Assembly (NCBI GenBank): GCA_022825825.1
Contig: JAJDWA010000034.1
Location: 62,001-126,000 of the forward strand
Reading direction: 5' to 3'
DNA from: Candidatus Poribacteria bacterium
Lineage (GTDB): Bacteria; Poribacteria; WGA-4E; WGA-3G
DNA length: 64,000 nt
In this document: one piece after another, positions 7,142 to 16,367 of the stretch
Layout: the number at the start of each line of letters is the position of its first letter
How positions within the stretch are numbered: position 1 is the stretch's first letter
Translations under genes and position numbers: made by a program
The notes under the pieces: model-generated
The model's database searches: none
Seen by the model: only the letters and a program-made list of their open reading frames with translations
What the model was told of the DNA's origin: nothing

Positions 7142-8671
7142 ATGAAAAGCCAAAAAAATCTGCTATATTGCTCGCTTCTCTTAATCGGATGTCTCTTCAT
7201 GATAAGTGGACTGTCTGCCGAGGACACTGCATTAGTTTACGTTATAGACATCCGTACTGAAATTGGCGGTGGGGTAAGTACTTACATCAACAAAGGTATA
7301 CAAAAAGCAGAAAAGGCAAATGCGGATGCGATTATCTTTGATGTGGATACCCCAGGAGGTCGAGTTGACGCTGCAAAAAGAATTATTGACGCAATCCAGA
7401 ATACAGAAATTGCAACTATCGCTTTTGTCAACCGCCAAGCCATTTCTGCTGGGGCAATGATTTCCACTGCATGCGATCAGATTGTTATGACATCAGGCGC
7501 AACGATTGGCGATTCAGCACCTGTAGACACGCAAGGTAATGAGGCAGGTGAAAAAGCCGTTGCCTATATTCGAGGCGCTATTCGCTCCACAGCAGAACGT
7601 CAAGATAGAAATCCAGACATTGCCGAGGCTATGGTGGACAAGAGACTTTTTCTTGTGCGCTTAGAAAATGGTGATATAATTAAATTGCGACCTGAAGAAT
7701 ACTTTAATGAACAAAACGCTGGCACACAGATGCAGATTCTCTGCGGAGAGGGTGAACTCCTTAACTTAACGACTCGCCAAGCACTTGAATACGGATTCGC
7801 TGAAGCACAAGCAGAAAATCTAACCGAATTACTTGCGCAATACCAAATCGTTAAAATTGACCAGGATTACAACAAGACTGTAATAACAGCACTGACTCAG
7901 GACGAGGTCTTACGTCAACAAAAGGTACGTGGTAATGACAAAGTTACTTTTGTAAAATCGTTGGAAAACGCAAAAGTTGAAAAATTTGTGGTGACACTGG
8001 CAGATCGCACAGTCTTTTTTCTTACAAGTCCCTACATTAGTGCGTTGTTGCTCTCGTTAGGGGGGCTCGGTCTGCTGGTTGAGATACGGACTCCAGGCTT
8101 CGGTATTCCTGGCTTTCTTGGTCTGCTTTTTATCGGTCTATTCTTTGGTGGACACATGCTAAACGAAGTTCCAAATGCGTATATTGTCGCATTAATTTTT
8201 GTAATTGGATTAGCATTAATTGTATTAGAGGTTTTTGTAATCCCAGGTTTTGGAGTCGCTGGGATTCTCGGACTAATTTTGATGTTGGCAAGTGTTTTTT
8301 ACACATTTTTTCAAAGCACAGATGATGTTAATATTGCGCTGTTATGGCTCTCCATTTCAATAATTTTGACCTCCGTGTTGGCAATTATTGCCACAATTTT
8401 TCTTCCTAAATCCGCGCCATTTCAGCATCTCGCTTTGTCCACAGTGATGAGTACTGAGCAAGGTTACCACTCTGCTGGTAGTCAGGATTTTGAGAGTTTT
8501 ATCGGTAAAACCGGTGTTGCGTTAACACCCTTACGTCCGGCTGGTACAGCCAGAATTGATAACAAACGGTTGGATGTTGTCACAGTTGGTGACTTCATTG
8601 CACAAAATACAAGAGTTAAAGTTTTAGAAGTTGAAGGCTCAAAAATTTCTGTTGAATCTCTGGAGGAGTAA
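7142..8671 (+). CDS. nfeD: long NfeD-family membrane serine protease (ClpP-class domain + TM + OB domain)
   Basis: A 509-residue protein with a signal peptide (about 1-26), then a ClpP/SppA-class protease domain with VDTPGGRVDAAKRIIDAI and the probable Ser-Lys dyad S102 (AISAGAMIS) and K138 (AGEKAVAY). About four to five transmembrane helices occupy residues 295-420. A C-terminal OB-fold NfeD domain carries GKTGVALTPLRPAGTARIDN. In characterised archaeal relatives the protease cleaves a stomatin C-terminus. GGAGTGC lies before the ATG. It is followed by a short NfeD and two flotillins, the standard partner arrangement. Confidence 0.92.
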   Translation: MKSQKNLLYCSLLLIGCLFMISGLSAEDTALVYVIDIRTEIGGGVSTYINKGIQKAEKANADAIIFDVDTPGGRVDAAKRIIDAIQNTEIATIAFVNRQAISAGAMISTACDQIVMTSGATIGDSAPVDTQGNEAGEKAVAYIRGAIRSTAERQDRNPDIAEAMVDKRLFLVRLENGDIIKLRPEEYFNEQNAGTQMQILCGEGELLNLTTRQALEYGFAEAQAENLTELLAQYQIVKIDQDYNKTVITALTQDEVLRQQKVRGNDKVTFVKSLENAKVEKFVVTLADRTVFFLTSPYISALLLSLGGLGLLVEIRTPGFGIPGFLGLLFIGLFFGGHMLNEVPNAYIVALIFVIGLALIVLEVFVIPGFGVAGILGLILMLASVFYTFFQSTDDVNIALLWLSISIILTSVLAIIATIFLPKSAPFQHLALSTVMSTEQGYHSAGSQDFESFIGKTGVALTPLRPAGTARIDNKRLDVVTVGDFIAQNTRVKVLEVEGSKISVESLEE

Positions 8672-8707
8672 CACTTTTAAACACCAAAATGTTTGGAGGA
8701 AATATTC

Positions 8708-9190
8708 ATGTTATGGGTACCAACAATTCTTATTGCACTCGGAATTCTATTAGTATTTGTTGAGATTTTGATTCTACCCGGATTTGGTGCAGCCGGTGTG
8801 CCAGGGATAATTCTATTCTGTGTCGGAATCGGTATGATTGCGGTAGAATCGGGGATGAAGACTGCTCTCATCTATGCAAGTGTTGCGCTAATTTTCGTGA
8901 TACCGATAGCGATTTTCAGCCTTTCAATTATCCGTGAATCACCTCTCGGTAAAACCTTTATCCTTAATACCGCTCAAAAAAGTGAGGAAGGTTTCCAAGC
9001 AGCACCTCAAGAATTAACTGCCCTTATAGGAAAATCTGGGAAAGCAGTAACGCCGCTTCGTCCTGCAGGGGTTGCGCTCATCAACGGTCAACGTGTTGAT
9101 ATCGTTACACAGGGTGAGTTTGTAGAGCCAGAAACAGAAATAGAAGTCATTCAAGTTGAAGGAAGTCGTGTTGTCGTCCGTAGTTTGTAA
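8708..9190 (+). CDS. short NfeD-family membrane protein
   Basis: A 160-residue protein without protease domain. Two to three N-terminal membrane helices (IALGILLVFVEILILPGFGA) are followed by the NfeD OB-fold domain with GKSGKAVTPLRPAGVALING, the same signature as at the end of the long NfeD. I choose ATG 8708 because GGAGGAA lies seven bases upstream; an in-frame TTG at 8693 would overlap this site. Short NfeD proteins associate with flotillins in membrane microdomains. It is the middle gene of the nfeD-floA operon. Confidence 0.88.
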   Translation: MLWVPTILIALGILLVFVEILILPGFGAAGVPGIILFCVGIGMIAVESGMKTALIYASVALIFVIPIAIFSLSIIRESPLGKTFILNTAQKSEEGFQAAPQELTALIGKSGKAVTPLRPAGVALINGQRVDIVTQGEFVEPETEIEVIQVEGSRVVVRSL

Positions 9191-9255
9191 ATTGTAAAGT
9201 TAACAATGTTATTTTATGAACCAATGAACCCTAATTTAAAGAAAGGAAATTTGAT

Positions 9256-10179
9256 ATGGGAGAGTTTTCAGCAGTATGGGTCCCGATATTAGCTGTAGTT
9301 GTACTCATCGTTATTTTCATGTTTTTCTGGTTTGTCCCAGTTGGGCTCTGGATTGCTGCCGTTGCAGCCGGGGCACCATTACGCATTTCTGAGCTTATCG
9401 GTATGCGACTGAGACGAGTCAATCCGAATGTCATTGTCAGAGCGCTTATCAGTAGTCATAAAGCTGGATTGACGGTGGCAACATCCGACTTAGAGGCACA
9501 CTATCTCGCAGGAGGTAATGTCCTCAACGTTATTAGTGCGCTTATTGCCGCAGATAAAGCGAGAAACATTAACCTTGATTTTTCACAAGCCGCCGCTATT
9601 GATTTAGCGGGTAGAGATGTGTTTGAAGCAGTTCAAATCAGCGTTAACCCGCGTGTCATAACGACACCTAAAATTAGCGCACTTGCACTTGATGGTGTTG
9701 AACTGATTGCTACCGTTAGAATCACCGTCCGAACTTATATCAATCGCCTTGTCGGTGGTGCAGGTGAAGAAACCATCATCGCACGTGTCGGTGAGGGGAT
9801 TATCAGTGCGATCGGTGCATCTGAAACTTATGAGGATGTCCTCGAAAATCCGGACATCATCTCCAAAACAGTACTTGACAGAGGCCTTGATGCAGGTACC
9901 GCTTTTGAAATTCTATCGATTGATATTGCAGACGTAAACGTCGGTAAAAACATTGGTGCTGAACTTCAAGCGGAACAAGCGGAAGCTGACCTCGTTGTTG
10001 CACAAGCGAAGGCAGAAGAACGCCGCGCACTTGCAGTCGCAAGGAAGCAGGAGATGACTGCAGGTGTTCAGGAACAGCGCGCGAAAGTTGTTGAAGCAGA
10101 AGCTACTGTCCCTCGTGCACTCGCGGGGGCATTTCGTGAAGGAAATTTAGATATTACACCTCAGAGAGAAGGAGAATAA
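9256..10179 (+). CDS. floA: FloA-like flotillin, first copy
   Basis: A 307-residue SPFH/flotillin-like protein. The N-terminal membrane hairpin ([20 protein letters not shown]) is followed by the signature [19 protein letters not shown] and a long C-terminal Ala/Glu/Gln coiled coil ([20 protein letters not shown]). It matches FloA (YqfA), the scaffold of membrane microdomains in Bacillus. AAAGGAAA precedes the ATG. The next gene, starting one base after this stop, is a paralogue. Confidence 0.9.
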   Translation: MGEFSAVWVPILAVVVLIVIFMFFWFVPVGLWIAAVAAGAPLRISELIGMRLRRVNPNVIVRALISSHKAGLTVATSDLEAHYLAGGNVLNVISALIAADKARNINLDFSQAAAIDLAGRDVFEAVQISVNPRVITTPKISALALDGVELIATVRITVRTYINRLVGGAGEETIIARVGEGIISAIGASETYEDVLENPDIISKTVLDRGLDAGTAFEILSIDIADVNVGKNIGAELQAEQAEADLVVAQAKAEERRALAVARKQEMTAGVQEQRAKVVEAEATVPRALAGAFREGNLDITPQREGE

Positions 10180-10180
10180 A

Positions 10181-11206
10181 ATGGTTGTTGTTGCAATTAT
10201 TGCTGTTTGTATTCTGCTATTTTTGATCGTTATTGGGTGGCTGGTACCGCTCGGTTTGTGGATTACTGCAATTGCTGCTGGCGTAAAAGTAGGTATTTTT
10301 GACCTCGTAGCGATGCGTTTGCGCCGTGTACCACCCAGCCAAATTGTTGAACCTCAGATCAATGCAACAAAGGCAGGATTAAGCCTTTCACTTGATGACC
10401 TTGAGGCGCATTTCCTTGCAGGTGGACGTGTGGCAAGCGTGGTCGCTGCGCTCATCGCTGCCGATAAGGCAAACATTGACCTCGATTTCGCACAAGCCGC
10501 CGCTATTGATTTAGCAGGTAGGGATGTTTTGAATGCGGTACAGGTCAGTGTTACGCCGGAAATTATAGATATTCCAAGCCAAGAGGATCCAAGTAATGGC
10601 ATTACCGCTGTTGCTCGCGATGGAATTCAACTTATTGTCAAGGCACGCGTAACCGTCCGAGCAAACATTGATCGTCTCGTCGGTGGTGCTACTGAAGATA
10701 CGATACGTGCAAGGGTCGGCGAAGGGATTATCACAACGATCGGGTCTTCCGGGAACCATAAACAGGTTTTGGAAAATCCAGTGCGAATCTCTGAAACAGT
10801 GCTTGAAAAGGGTCTTGAGGCTGGAACTGCCTTTGAAATTTTGTCTATTGATATCGCTGACATCAATGTTGGTGAGAACGTAGGCGCAAAATTACAGACG
10901 GACCAGGCACAAGCTGAGCTTAAAATAGCACGCGCAAAAGCGGAAGAACAGCGTGCACGTGCTGAAGCAGAAGAGGAAGAAAATAAGGCACTTGTTGAAG
11001 AGATGACGGTTAAATTGATTCAAGCGGAAGCAGAAATTCCACTCTCTATCTCAGACGCATTTGATTCAACAAGAATGAGCGTAATGGATTATTACACACT
11101 TCGTAATATCCTCGCGGATACTGAAATGCGTCAATCAATCGCTTCTCCGGGTGGTCCTGAAGATGGAGATACAACCCGATCTGCACATTCCTTGGGACTC
11201 TCATAA
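10181..11206 (+). CDS. FloA-like flotillin, second copy
   Basis: This 341-residue paralogue of the upstream FloA has the same membrane hairpin, the same [19 protein letters not shown] signature, and a C-terminal coil rich in Ala and Glu. Compared with the first copy it has an insertion near residue 130 ([12 protein letters not shown]) and a longer tail ending with an SPGGPEDGD segment. GAGAAGGAG overlaps the end of the upstream gene, so the two are translationally linked. Two different FloA subunits in equal supply suggest hetero-oligomeric rafts; that is inference. Confidence 0.9.
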   Translation: MVVVAIIAVCILLFLIVIGWLVPLGLWITAIAAGVKVGIFDLVAMRLRRVPPSQIVEPQINATKAGLSLSLDDLEAHFLAGGRVASVVAALIAADKANIDLDFAQAAAIDLAGRDVLNAVQVSVTPEIIDIPSQEDPSNGITAVARDGIQLIVKARVTVRANIDRLVGGATEDTIRARVGEGIITTIGSSGNHKQVLENPVRISETVLEKGLEAGTAFEILSIDIADINVGENVGAKLQTDQAQAELKIARAKAEEQRARAEAEEEENKALVEEMTVKLIQAEAEIPLSISDAFDSTRMSVMDYYTLRNILADTEMRQSIASPGGPEDGDTTRSAHSLGLS

Positions 11207-11228
11207 ATAACTTCTAAAGGAGAAACTG

Positions 11229-11705
11229 ATGCCATTTGATCTTGAAGCGCTAATACCTTTAATTGTTTTTCTACTTATTATGATATTTGGGGGAGCGCGC
11301 CGCCGGAAAACAGCCCAACGCCCGGCTGAAAACAACCAAAGTCAAACTGAAAATAGTACCGAGGCCGGGACGGTTCAAGAAAGCGAAGCGGTGTTTCCTC
11401 CTTTTATGGAAAATTTTGAAGGGTTTCCCACAAATGAAGCAGAATTGGCAGAGGAAACTGTAGAGAATAACCAAGCGGATGTTCCAGCGGTAGCTGAGCA
11501 ACCTGGACCGGAAACGGTTCAAGAGCCAACGCCTGAAAGGGAACCTATTGAACCGCCACCAATCCCAGTAGATTCTCCCACGCCGCTGCCAACGAAGCCA
11601 GTGCCTATTACCTCTTTGATTGATCCGTCTCCCGAGACGTTTCGACAAGGTATCATTTTTGCTGAAATCCTTGGTAAACCTAAGGCGTTGCGGCGTAGAA
11701 TGTAA
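11229..11705 (+). CDS. small membrane-anchored acidic/proline-rich protein at the end of the flotillin operon
   Basis: A 158-residue protein with one N-terminal hydrophobic segment (about residues 6-20, LIPLIVFLLIMIFGG), a basic RRRK anchor, and a long disordered stretch rich in Glu, Pro, Gln and Val. The tail is more ordered (ITSLIDPSPETFRQGIIFAE, then GKPKALRRRM). I do not recognise a named family. The final 25 residues look like a short conserved helix usable as a docking peptide. Position 22 bases after the second FloA, under the same promoter and before the terminator, makes it a candidate accessory subunit. Confidence 0.7.
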   Translation: MPFDLEALIPLIVFLLIMIFGGARRRKTAQRPAENNQSQTENSTEAGTVQESEAVFPPFMENFEGFPTNEAELAEETVENNQADVPAVAEQPGPETVQEPTPEREPIEPPPIPVDSPTPLPTKPVPITSLIDPSPETFRQGIIFAEILGKPKALRRRM

Positions 11706-11719
11706 TAGCGAACTTTGCT

Positions 11720-11766
11720 AATGTCCGTAGTCTTAAAAATAATTTGAGGCTACGGACATTTTTTAT
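11720..11766 (+). terminator. Rho-independent terminator of the NfeD/flotillin operon
   Basis: AATGTCCGTAG (11720-11730) pairs exactly with CTACGGACATT (11750-11760) to give an 11-bp stem, followed by a T-run at 11759-11764. Confidence 0.85.
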
Positions 11767-11838
11767 ATCTTAAGTATGGGTGTTTGCTATAAGCGCACAC
11801 TTCCCCTTTTCTGTAGGTAAAAGTAAAGGAATACTATT

Positions 11839-14037
11839 GTGAATGAAAAAAGAGATGAAAATTTACAGCAACTCGCGGAAAAAGCACTAACGGAATCTGT
11901 TGTCCGTGTAGTATGGCAAAAAACTGACGAGGAATCTGGTAAACGCCTTATCTGGGCACGAGGTAGCGGATTCTTTGTTGGTCCAAACCTTGTCGGAACA
12001 AACATCCATTGTATTGCAGGCGCACCGTCCATTTTTGCGGAACTTGTTAGTACAAAAACTGAATTTTGTGTTGAAGGTGTGGCGGCTTTTGATATTGAAA
12101 ACGACCTTGTCATTTTAAAAGTTGCTGGTGAAGGATCCCTGCTTCCCTTGGGTGATAGTGATAAGGTTCAGATTGGCGATGTTGTTTGTGCGGTAGGGTA
12201 TCCTGGGGGAAAAGAAGGTGTAGTTACACAAATCACACTGCAAGGTATTAGAGATAGCGATAAACGTATACAAATTAAAGAGGATTTTGCTCCCGGATAT
12301 AGTGGCGGTGCTGTCCTAAATAGCATGGGTGAGGTCATAGGTGTTGCTGTTGGTGTTGCCGCAAGCATATTTATGTTTAGTGGTGGAACAACTTTGTCTA
12401 CGAGTCACGCGATTCCCGTAAGCGCCTTACAGTTTTTACTTGCAAACGCGGCAGAAATGATGCCGTTGGATGAATGGCAAAAACTTCCACAGATACAAGG
12501 TTTTTGTGAAGTTGTGCAAGCCCAGATGAATATAAGGCAAGGTAAACACATGGAAGCGTTAAAATGCCTTGATGCTGCAATTGAACTCAATCCAAATTCA
12601 GTGGAGATATACGCCAATCGTGCGGGTCTAAAGATTTTAATGGGCGAAGCAGAAGATGCAATTGTCGACTGTGACTCCGCCATCAAACTGAACCTCGATT
12701 TTGTAGAGGCACATATCAACCGAGCCGCCGCGAACTTATCGTTAGATCAACACAATGCGGCAATTGCTGACTGTGATGCTGCCCTCAAACTTGATCCTGA
12801 TTTTGTTCAGGCCTATGTCATCAGAGCAACCGCAAAATTTGCTACTAAATTTGATCCAGAACAACACAAAGAGGCACTTGCTGATTATGATATTGCCTTA
12901 AAACTCAATCCAAATGCAGCAGAAATCTATTTTACTCGCGCACATGTGAAAGCTGTATTGGAGGACTATAATGGGGCAATTGAAGACTACGACAAAATGA
13001 TTAGCCTAAATCCTGAACCCAATCCATTATTGAATGTTTACGGGCATCGAGGAGATGCAAAACGTTTCAATCGCGACTATGAAGGCGCAATTGAGGACTA
13101 CGATAAGGTCATACAATCCAACCCGCAAGACGACGAAGCTTACAACAGCCGCGGACGCGCAAAGTATGACCTCGGTAGATCTAAAGCGAAACAAGGTGAT
13201 GAAACTGATGCTCGTAAATACTATCAAGAGGCGATTGATGACTATTCTGAAGCTATCACGTTAACCCCTGAGAATAGAAGTTGTTACTTTAATCGTGGTC
13301 TCGCAAAACGCGAACTTGGGGACTATGAAGAAGCGATTACGGATTACGATAAAGTAATTCAATTGAATCCCAAGAGCGATGCTGGCTATTTCCAACGCGC
13401 GTATGCAAAACACCGACTTGGTATCTCCAATGCGGATGATGGAGATGTAGCTGGTGCTGATGGATACTTTCAAGAGTCTATTGAAGATTATACTGAATCC
13501 ATTAAACTTGACCCAGAGTTCGCTAATTCTTACTATAATCGTGGTTTAGCGAATTACCGTCTTGGTAAATTAAAAGCAGATCAAGGGAACATGGATGAAG
13601 CCAGAGTCCTATATCAACACTCTATGGAAGATTACACCAAAACTATCAAACTTGACCCAGAGTACACCTCAGCCTACAACGGTAGAGGATGGACGAAATA
13701 TCTCCTTGGACAATTAGAAACAGACCAGGGAAATACAGAAGAAGTCACGAATCTTTTTCAAGCAGCGATAGTCGATAGTGGTGAAGCAATTCGGTTAGAA
13801 TCGGATAATCCAAGTGCTGCCACTTACCATACCCGTGCTGTTGCAAAGGCTGCGCTTGGTGACTATGATGATGCGATTAAGGATTTTGATGAGGCTATAG
13901 GTATTAAACCGGATGATGCCCTCTATTATTACGAGCGGGGACAGGCGAAGCAAGCACTCGACAAGCATGAAGAAGCAAAAGCAGACCTCGCAAAGGCAAA
14001 GGAATTAGACCCTGATGTTGAAAATAAGTCATTTTAA
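11839..14037 (+). CDS. cytoplasmic trypsin-like serine protease fused to TPR repeats
   Basis: This 732-residue protein starts at GTG 11839. Residues about 15-215 are a trypsin-like (HtrA-type) protease with an intact triad: H57 (TNIHCIAG), D89 (IENDLVILKV) and S155 (APGYSGGAVL). From about 225 to the end there are roughly a dozen TPR units (for example YNRGLANYRLGK and DYDEAI-like helices), several with 10-14 residue insertions such as KAKQGDETDARKYYQ. No signal peptide or membrane helix is seen, so it probably acts in the cytoplasm, unlike the lipoprotein homologue at 62688. TPRs would bring substrates or partners. No PDZ domain is present. Confidence 0.85.
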   Translation: MNEKRDENLQQLAEKALTESVVRVVWQKTDEESGKRLIWARGSGFFVGPNLVGTNIHCIAGAPSIFAELVSTKTEFCVEGVAAFDIENDLVILKVAGEGSLLPLGDSDKVQIGDVVCAVGYPGGKEGVVTQITLQGIRDSDKRIQIKEDFAPGYSGGAVLNSMGEVIGVAVGVAASIFMFSGGTTLSTSHAIPVSALQFLLANAAEMMPLDEWQKLPQIQGFCEVVQAQMNIRQGKHMEALKCLDAAIELNPNSVEIYANRAGLKILMGEAEDAIVDCDSAIKLNLDFVEAHINRAAANLSLDQHNAAIADCDAALKLDPDFVQAYVIRATAKFATKFDPEQHKEALADYDIALKLNPNAAEIYFTRAHVKAVLEDYNGAIEDYDKMISLNPEPNPLLNVYGHRGDAKRFNRDYEGAIEDYDKVIQSNPQDDEAYNSRGRAKYDLGRSKAKQGDETDARKYYQEAIDDYSEAITLTPENRSCYFNRGLAKRELGDYEEAITDYDKVIQLNPKSDAGYFQRAYAKHRLGISNADDGDVAGADGYFQESIEDYTESIKLDPEFANSYYNRGLANYRLGKLKADQGNMDEARVLYQHSMEDYTKTIKLDPEYTSAYNGRGWTKYLLGQLETDQGNTEEVTNLFQAAIVDSGEAIRLESDNPSAATYHTRAVAKAALGDYDDAIKDFDEAIGIKPDDALYYYERGQAKQALDKHEEAKADLAKAKELDPDVENKSF

Positions 14038-14108
14038 CGAATATTCACCTCTATTGGCATAAAGTCCTTTGAATGTGATGGCTTTTTGAAATATAGATAT
14101 CTATGGTT

Positions 14109-14141
14109 TGGGCGCGCTCTGATACGCGCCTTTTCTTTTTT
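14109..14141 (+). terminator. Rho-independent terminator after the trypsin-TPR gene
   Basis: GGCGCG (14111-14116), loop CTCTGATA, CGCGCC (14125-14130), then TTTTCTTTTTT. This is a compact GC stem with an immediate T-tract, about 70 bases past the stop codon. Confidence 0.85.
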
Positions 14142-14207
14142 GTAACACGCTTTGAAAATCTAATTTTCATACTTTATCTTAACAAAAATCGCTTTTTGAT
14201 AAAAAAG

Positions 14208-14234
14208 TGCAACCTTTTTCCTTACAAGTGTGTC
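14208..14234 (+). promoter_or_regulatory. candidate ECF-type promoter motif upstream of the 14414 gene
   Basis: TGCAACCTTTTTCC begins at 14208 and TGTC follows at 14231-14234, 17 bases after the AAC. An almost identical pair (TGCAACCTTTTCCC with CGTC) lies the same distance upstream of moxR at 20940. AAC-type -35 and CGTC-type -10 elements are typical of ECF sigma factor promoters; the assignment is inference. The remaining bases 14142-14413 are AT-rich, with no further feature I can support. Confidence 0.4.
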
Positions 14235-14413
14235 TTTAATTACAAGGGGAGCATAAAATAAAAGAAATCAACTAAATTTCCCATTAAGTCGGGAGATTCA
14301 GTTTTCGTGAACACAATGTTTCCTCGTTTGTCTAACTATTAACTGAGATACCAACTATAAGGTAATATAACCCAACGCAACCGCAAAAGATACGAATTGC
14401 ATAGGAGAAAAAG

Positions 14414-14734
14414 ATGATTAAAGAATTTTCCGTAGAAAATTGGATTCTCGGTGGAACCTGCTTCATACTAATTTTTACACTTGGGTGTTTTTTGTGGTTC
14501 CAACACCAAATGGCATACCTCCAACCCGTGGATACCGATCAAGGAGTGGAAATACAGCACTTGGAGAAACCCTCAAAGGCAGGACAAATAGAACTTACAA
14601 ACTCAAAGCAACCGGAAGCACCTAAGGAAAATAGTTTTGATTCTAAAGATGTTTCTGATGTTACTTCCAATAATATCACCAGTACACGGCAGGAAAACAT
14701 AGAAAGCGCTGCAGCAAAAGGTATGCCGTCATAG
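14414..14734 (+). CDS. small single-pass membrane protein, unknown function
   Basis: A 106-residue protein with one transmembrane helix near the N-terminus (about residues 11-29, ILGGTCFILIFTLGCFLWF) and a long polar, probably disordered, extracytoplasmic tail rich in Ser, Asn, Lys and Glu. TAGGAGAA lies before the ATG. I do not recognise a family. It converges on proS and has its own candidate promoter about 180 bases upstream. Confidence 0.6.
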   Translation: MIKEFSVENWILGGTCFILIFTLGCFLWFQHQMAYLQPVDTDQGVEIQHLEKPSKAGQIELTNSKQPEAPKENSFDSKDVSDVTSNNITSTRQENIESAAAKGMPS

Positions 14735-14858
14735 TGTAAGCTGCAGCTGATTATAAACGGCATTAATTTACCAAATCTATTTGGGCACAATTTGCAAGTT
14801 ATTTCGTTTTGCTATAGTTTGACATGACATTTTCCTACCTTGTATATTTTGACATACA

Positions 14859-16295
14859 TTAGTATGCACGTGCAAAGATTGTGATCTCTTTTGCTTGCGT
14901 GCCGCAGACAATACACGCCCCATCGGAATCTGGCTGCTCCATCGGGATACATCGGATAGTTGCTTGTGTCCCTTCTTTGACCTTATCTTCACATTCAGCG
15001 TTTCCACACCACCATGCGCGGGCAAACCCGTTTTCAACAATTTCCTTAAACGAATCATAATTTTCTGCTTCAAAGGTGTTCGTATCTCGGAATTCTGTGG
15101 CACGCTTGAGCATATCTGCTTGGATTGTATCAAGCATCTGCGTAGCAGTCTCAGCAACATTGGCAATTGGAACAAAGGTTTTACCTTCTTTGCCGGGAAT
15201 ATCTCGTCTGGCAAAGACAACCTGTTCATTTTCAATGTCGCGCGGACCGATTTCTATCCGCAAAGGCACACCTTTGAGTTCCCATTCGTTGAATCGCCAA
15301 CCGGGGGAATACTCATATCGATCATCAACATGGTAACGGATACTGCCTAAGGTTTCACAGATAGCATCAACGGTTTGTGTGACGACCTGTTTCGCCTCAT
15401 CTTTGTTTTTTGGAATAATCGGCACGATAATAAGTTGCGTAGGGGCAAGCCGTGGGGGTAGAACTAAGCCTTGGTCATCTCCGTGTGCCATAATAATCGC
15501 ACCAATCAGACGAGTGCTAACACCCCAACTGGTTGTCCAGCAGTGCTGTTGCTTCTGGTTGGCATCAAGATATTGTATATCAAAGACTTTGGAAAAGTTT
15601 TGTCCGAGATCGTGTGATGTGCCTGTTTGAAGTGCGCGCTTATCACCCATCATCGCTTCAATTGTGTAGGAGGTTAAGGCACCGGGAAACTTCTCACTAT
15701 CGCTCTTACGACCAGGAATGACCGGTATTGCTGCTTCGTTCACAGCAAAATCGGTATAGATATCAAGGATACGGAGTGTTTCCTCCACTGCTTCCTCATG
15801 CGTTGCATGTGCAGTATGCCCTTCTTGCCAGAAAAACTCAGTCGTTCGGAGGAAAAGGCGGGGACGTAACTCCCATCGCACCACGTTTCCCCACTGATTG
15901 ATAAGTATAGGGAGATCGCGGTAGGACTGTATCCACTGACTATACATATAGCCAATGATGGTTTCAGATGTCGGACGTACGACAAGCGGCTCCTCCAACT
16001 TTTTTCCGCCGCCGTGGGTGACGACAGCAAGCTCAGGTTTGAAACCTTCAACGTGTTCTGCTTCTTTCTCAATGAAACTCATCGGAATAAAAAGCGGAAA
16101 GGCAGCGTTTTGGTGTCCTGTCGCTTTGAATCGGATATCCAGTTGTTCCTTCACGTTTTCCCAGAGTGCATAGCCGTAAGGGCGCACTACCATGCACCCA
16201 CGCACGGGCGCATAATCTGCCATCTCTGCTTGACGGATGACCTGTGTATACCATTTTGAGTAGTCTTCACTACGAGGTGTAATTTTATCAAACAT
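14859..16295 (-). CDS. proS: prolyl-tRNA synthetase, archaeal/eukaryote-like (ProS type 3)
   Basis: A 478-residue class II synthetase that charges tRNA-Pro. The N-terminus (DYSKWYTQVIRQAEMADYAP), motif-2 region (WELRPRLFLRTTEFFWQEGH) and anticodon-binding domain are all visible. The C-terminal domain has cysteines that can bind zinc (CGNAECEDKV, then CIVCG) and ends in Tyr (IFARAY). There is no YbaK editing insertion, and the length is that of the short archaeal-type ProRS found in many bacteria. It forms the last gene of the minus-strand block sucC-rpn-pgk-proS. Confidence 0.95.
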   Translation of the reverse strand: MFDKITPRSEDYSKWYTQVIRQAEMADYAPVRGCMVVRPYGYALWENVKEQLDIRFKATGHQNAAFPLFIPMSFIEKEAEHVEGFKPELAVVTHGGGKKLEEPLVVRPTSETIIGYMYSQWIQSYRDLPILINQWGNVVRWELRPRLFLRTTEFFWQEGHTAHATHEEAVEETLRILDIYTDFAVNEAAIPVIPGRKSDSEKFPGALTSYTIEAMMGDKRALQTGTSHDLGQNFSKVFDIQYLDANQKQQHCWTTSWGVSTRLIGAIIMAHGDDQGLVLPPRLAPTQLIIVPIIPKNKDEAKQVVTQTVDAICETLGSIRYHVDDRYEYSPGWRFNEWELKGVPLRIEIGPRDIENEQVVFARRDIPGKEGKTFVPIANVAETATQMLDTIQADMLKRATEFRDTNTFEAENYDSFKEIVENGFARAWWCGNAECEDKVKEGTQATIRCIPMEQPDSDGACIVCGTQAKEITIFARAY

Positions 16296-16367
16296 AGTTT
16301 AGTTTTCAGTTTTCGGCTATCAGTTATCAGTCTGCCAATAGCCAGATTAAGGCAAGTATTATGCCGA

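Noticed and set aside
11271..11648. Long minus-strand frame opposite the 11229 gene
   Set aside because: Arg/Leu-rich composition typical of a shadow of a real gene; the plus-strand gene has the ribosome site and operon context.
14819..14848. TTGACA-N18-TATATT on the plus strand between 14414 gene and proS
   Set aside because: It would read antisense into the 3' end of proS. No gene follows on that strand, and AT-rich spacers yield such matches by chance, so I do not list it as a promoter.
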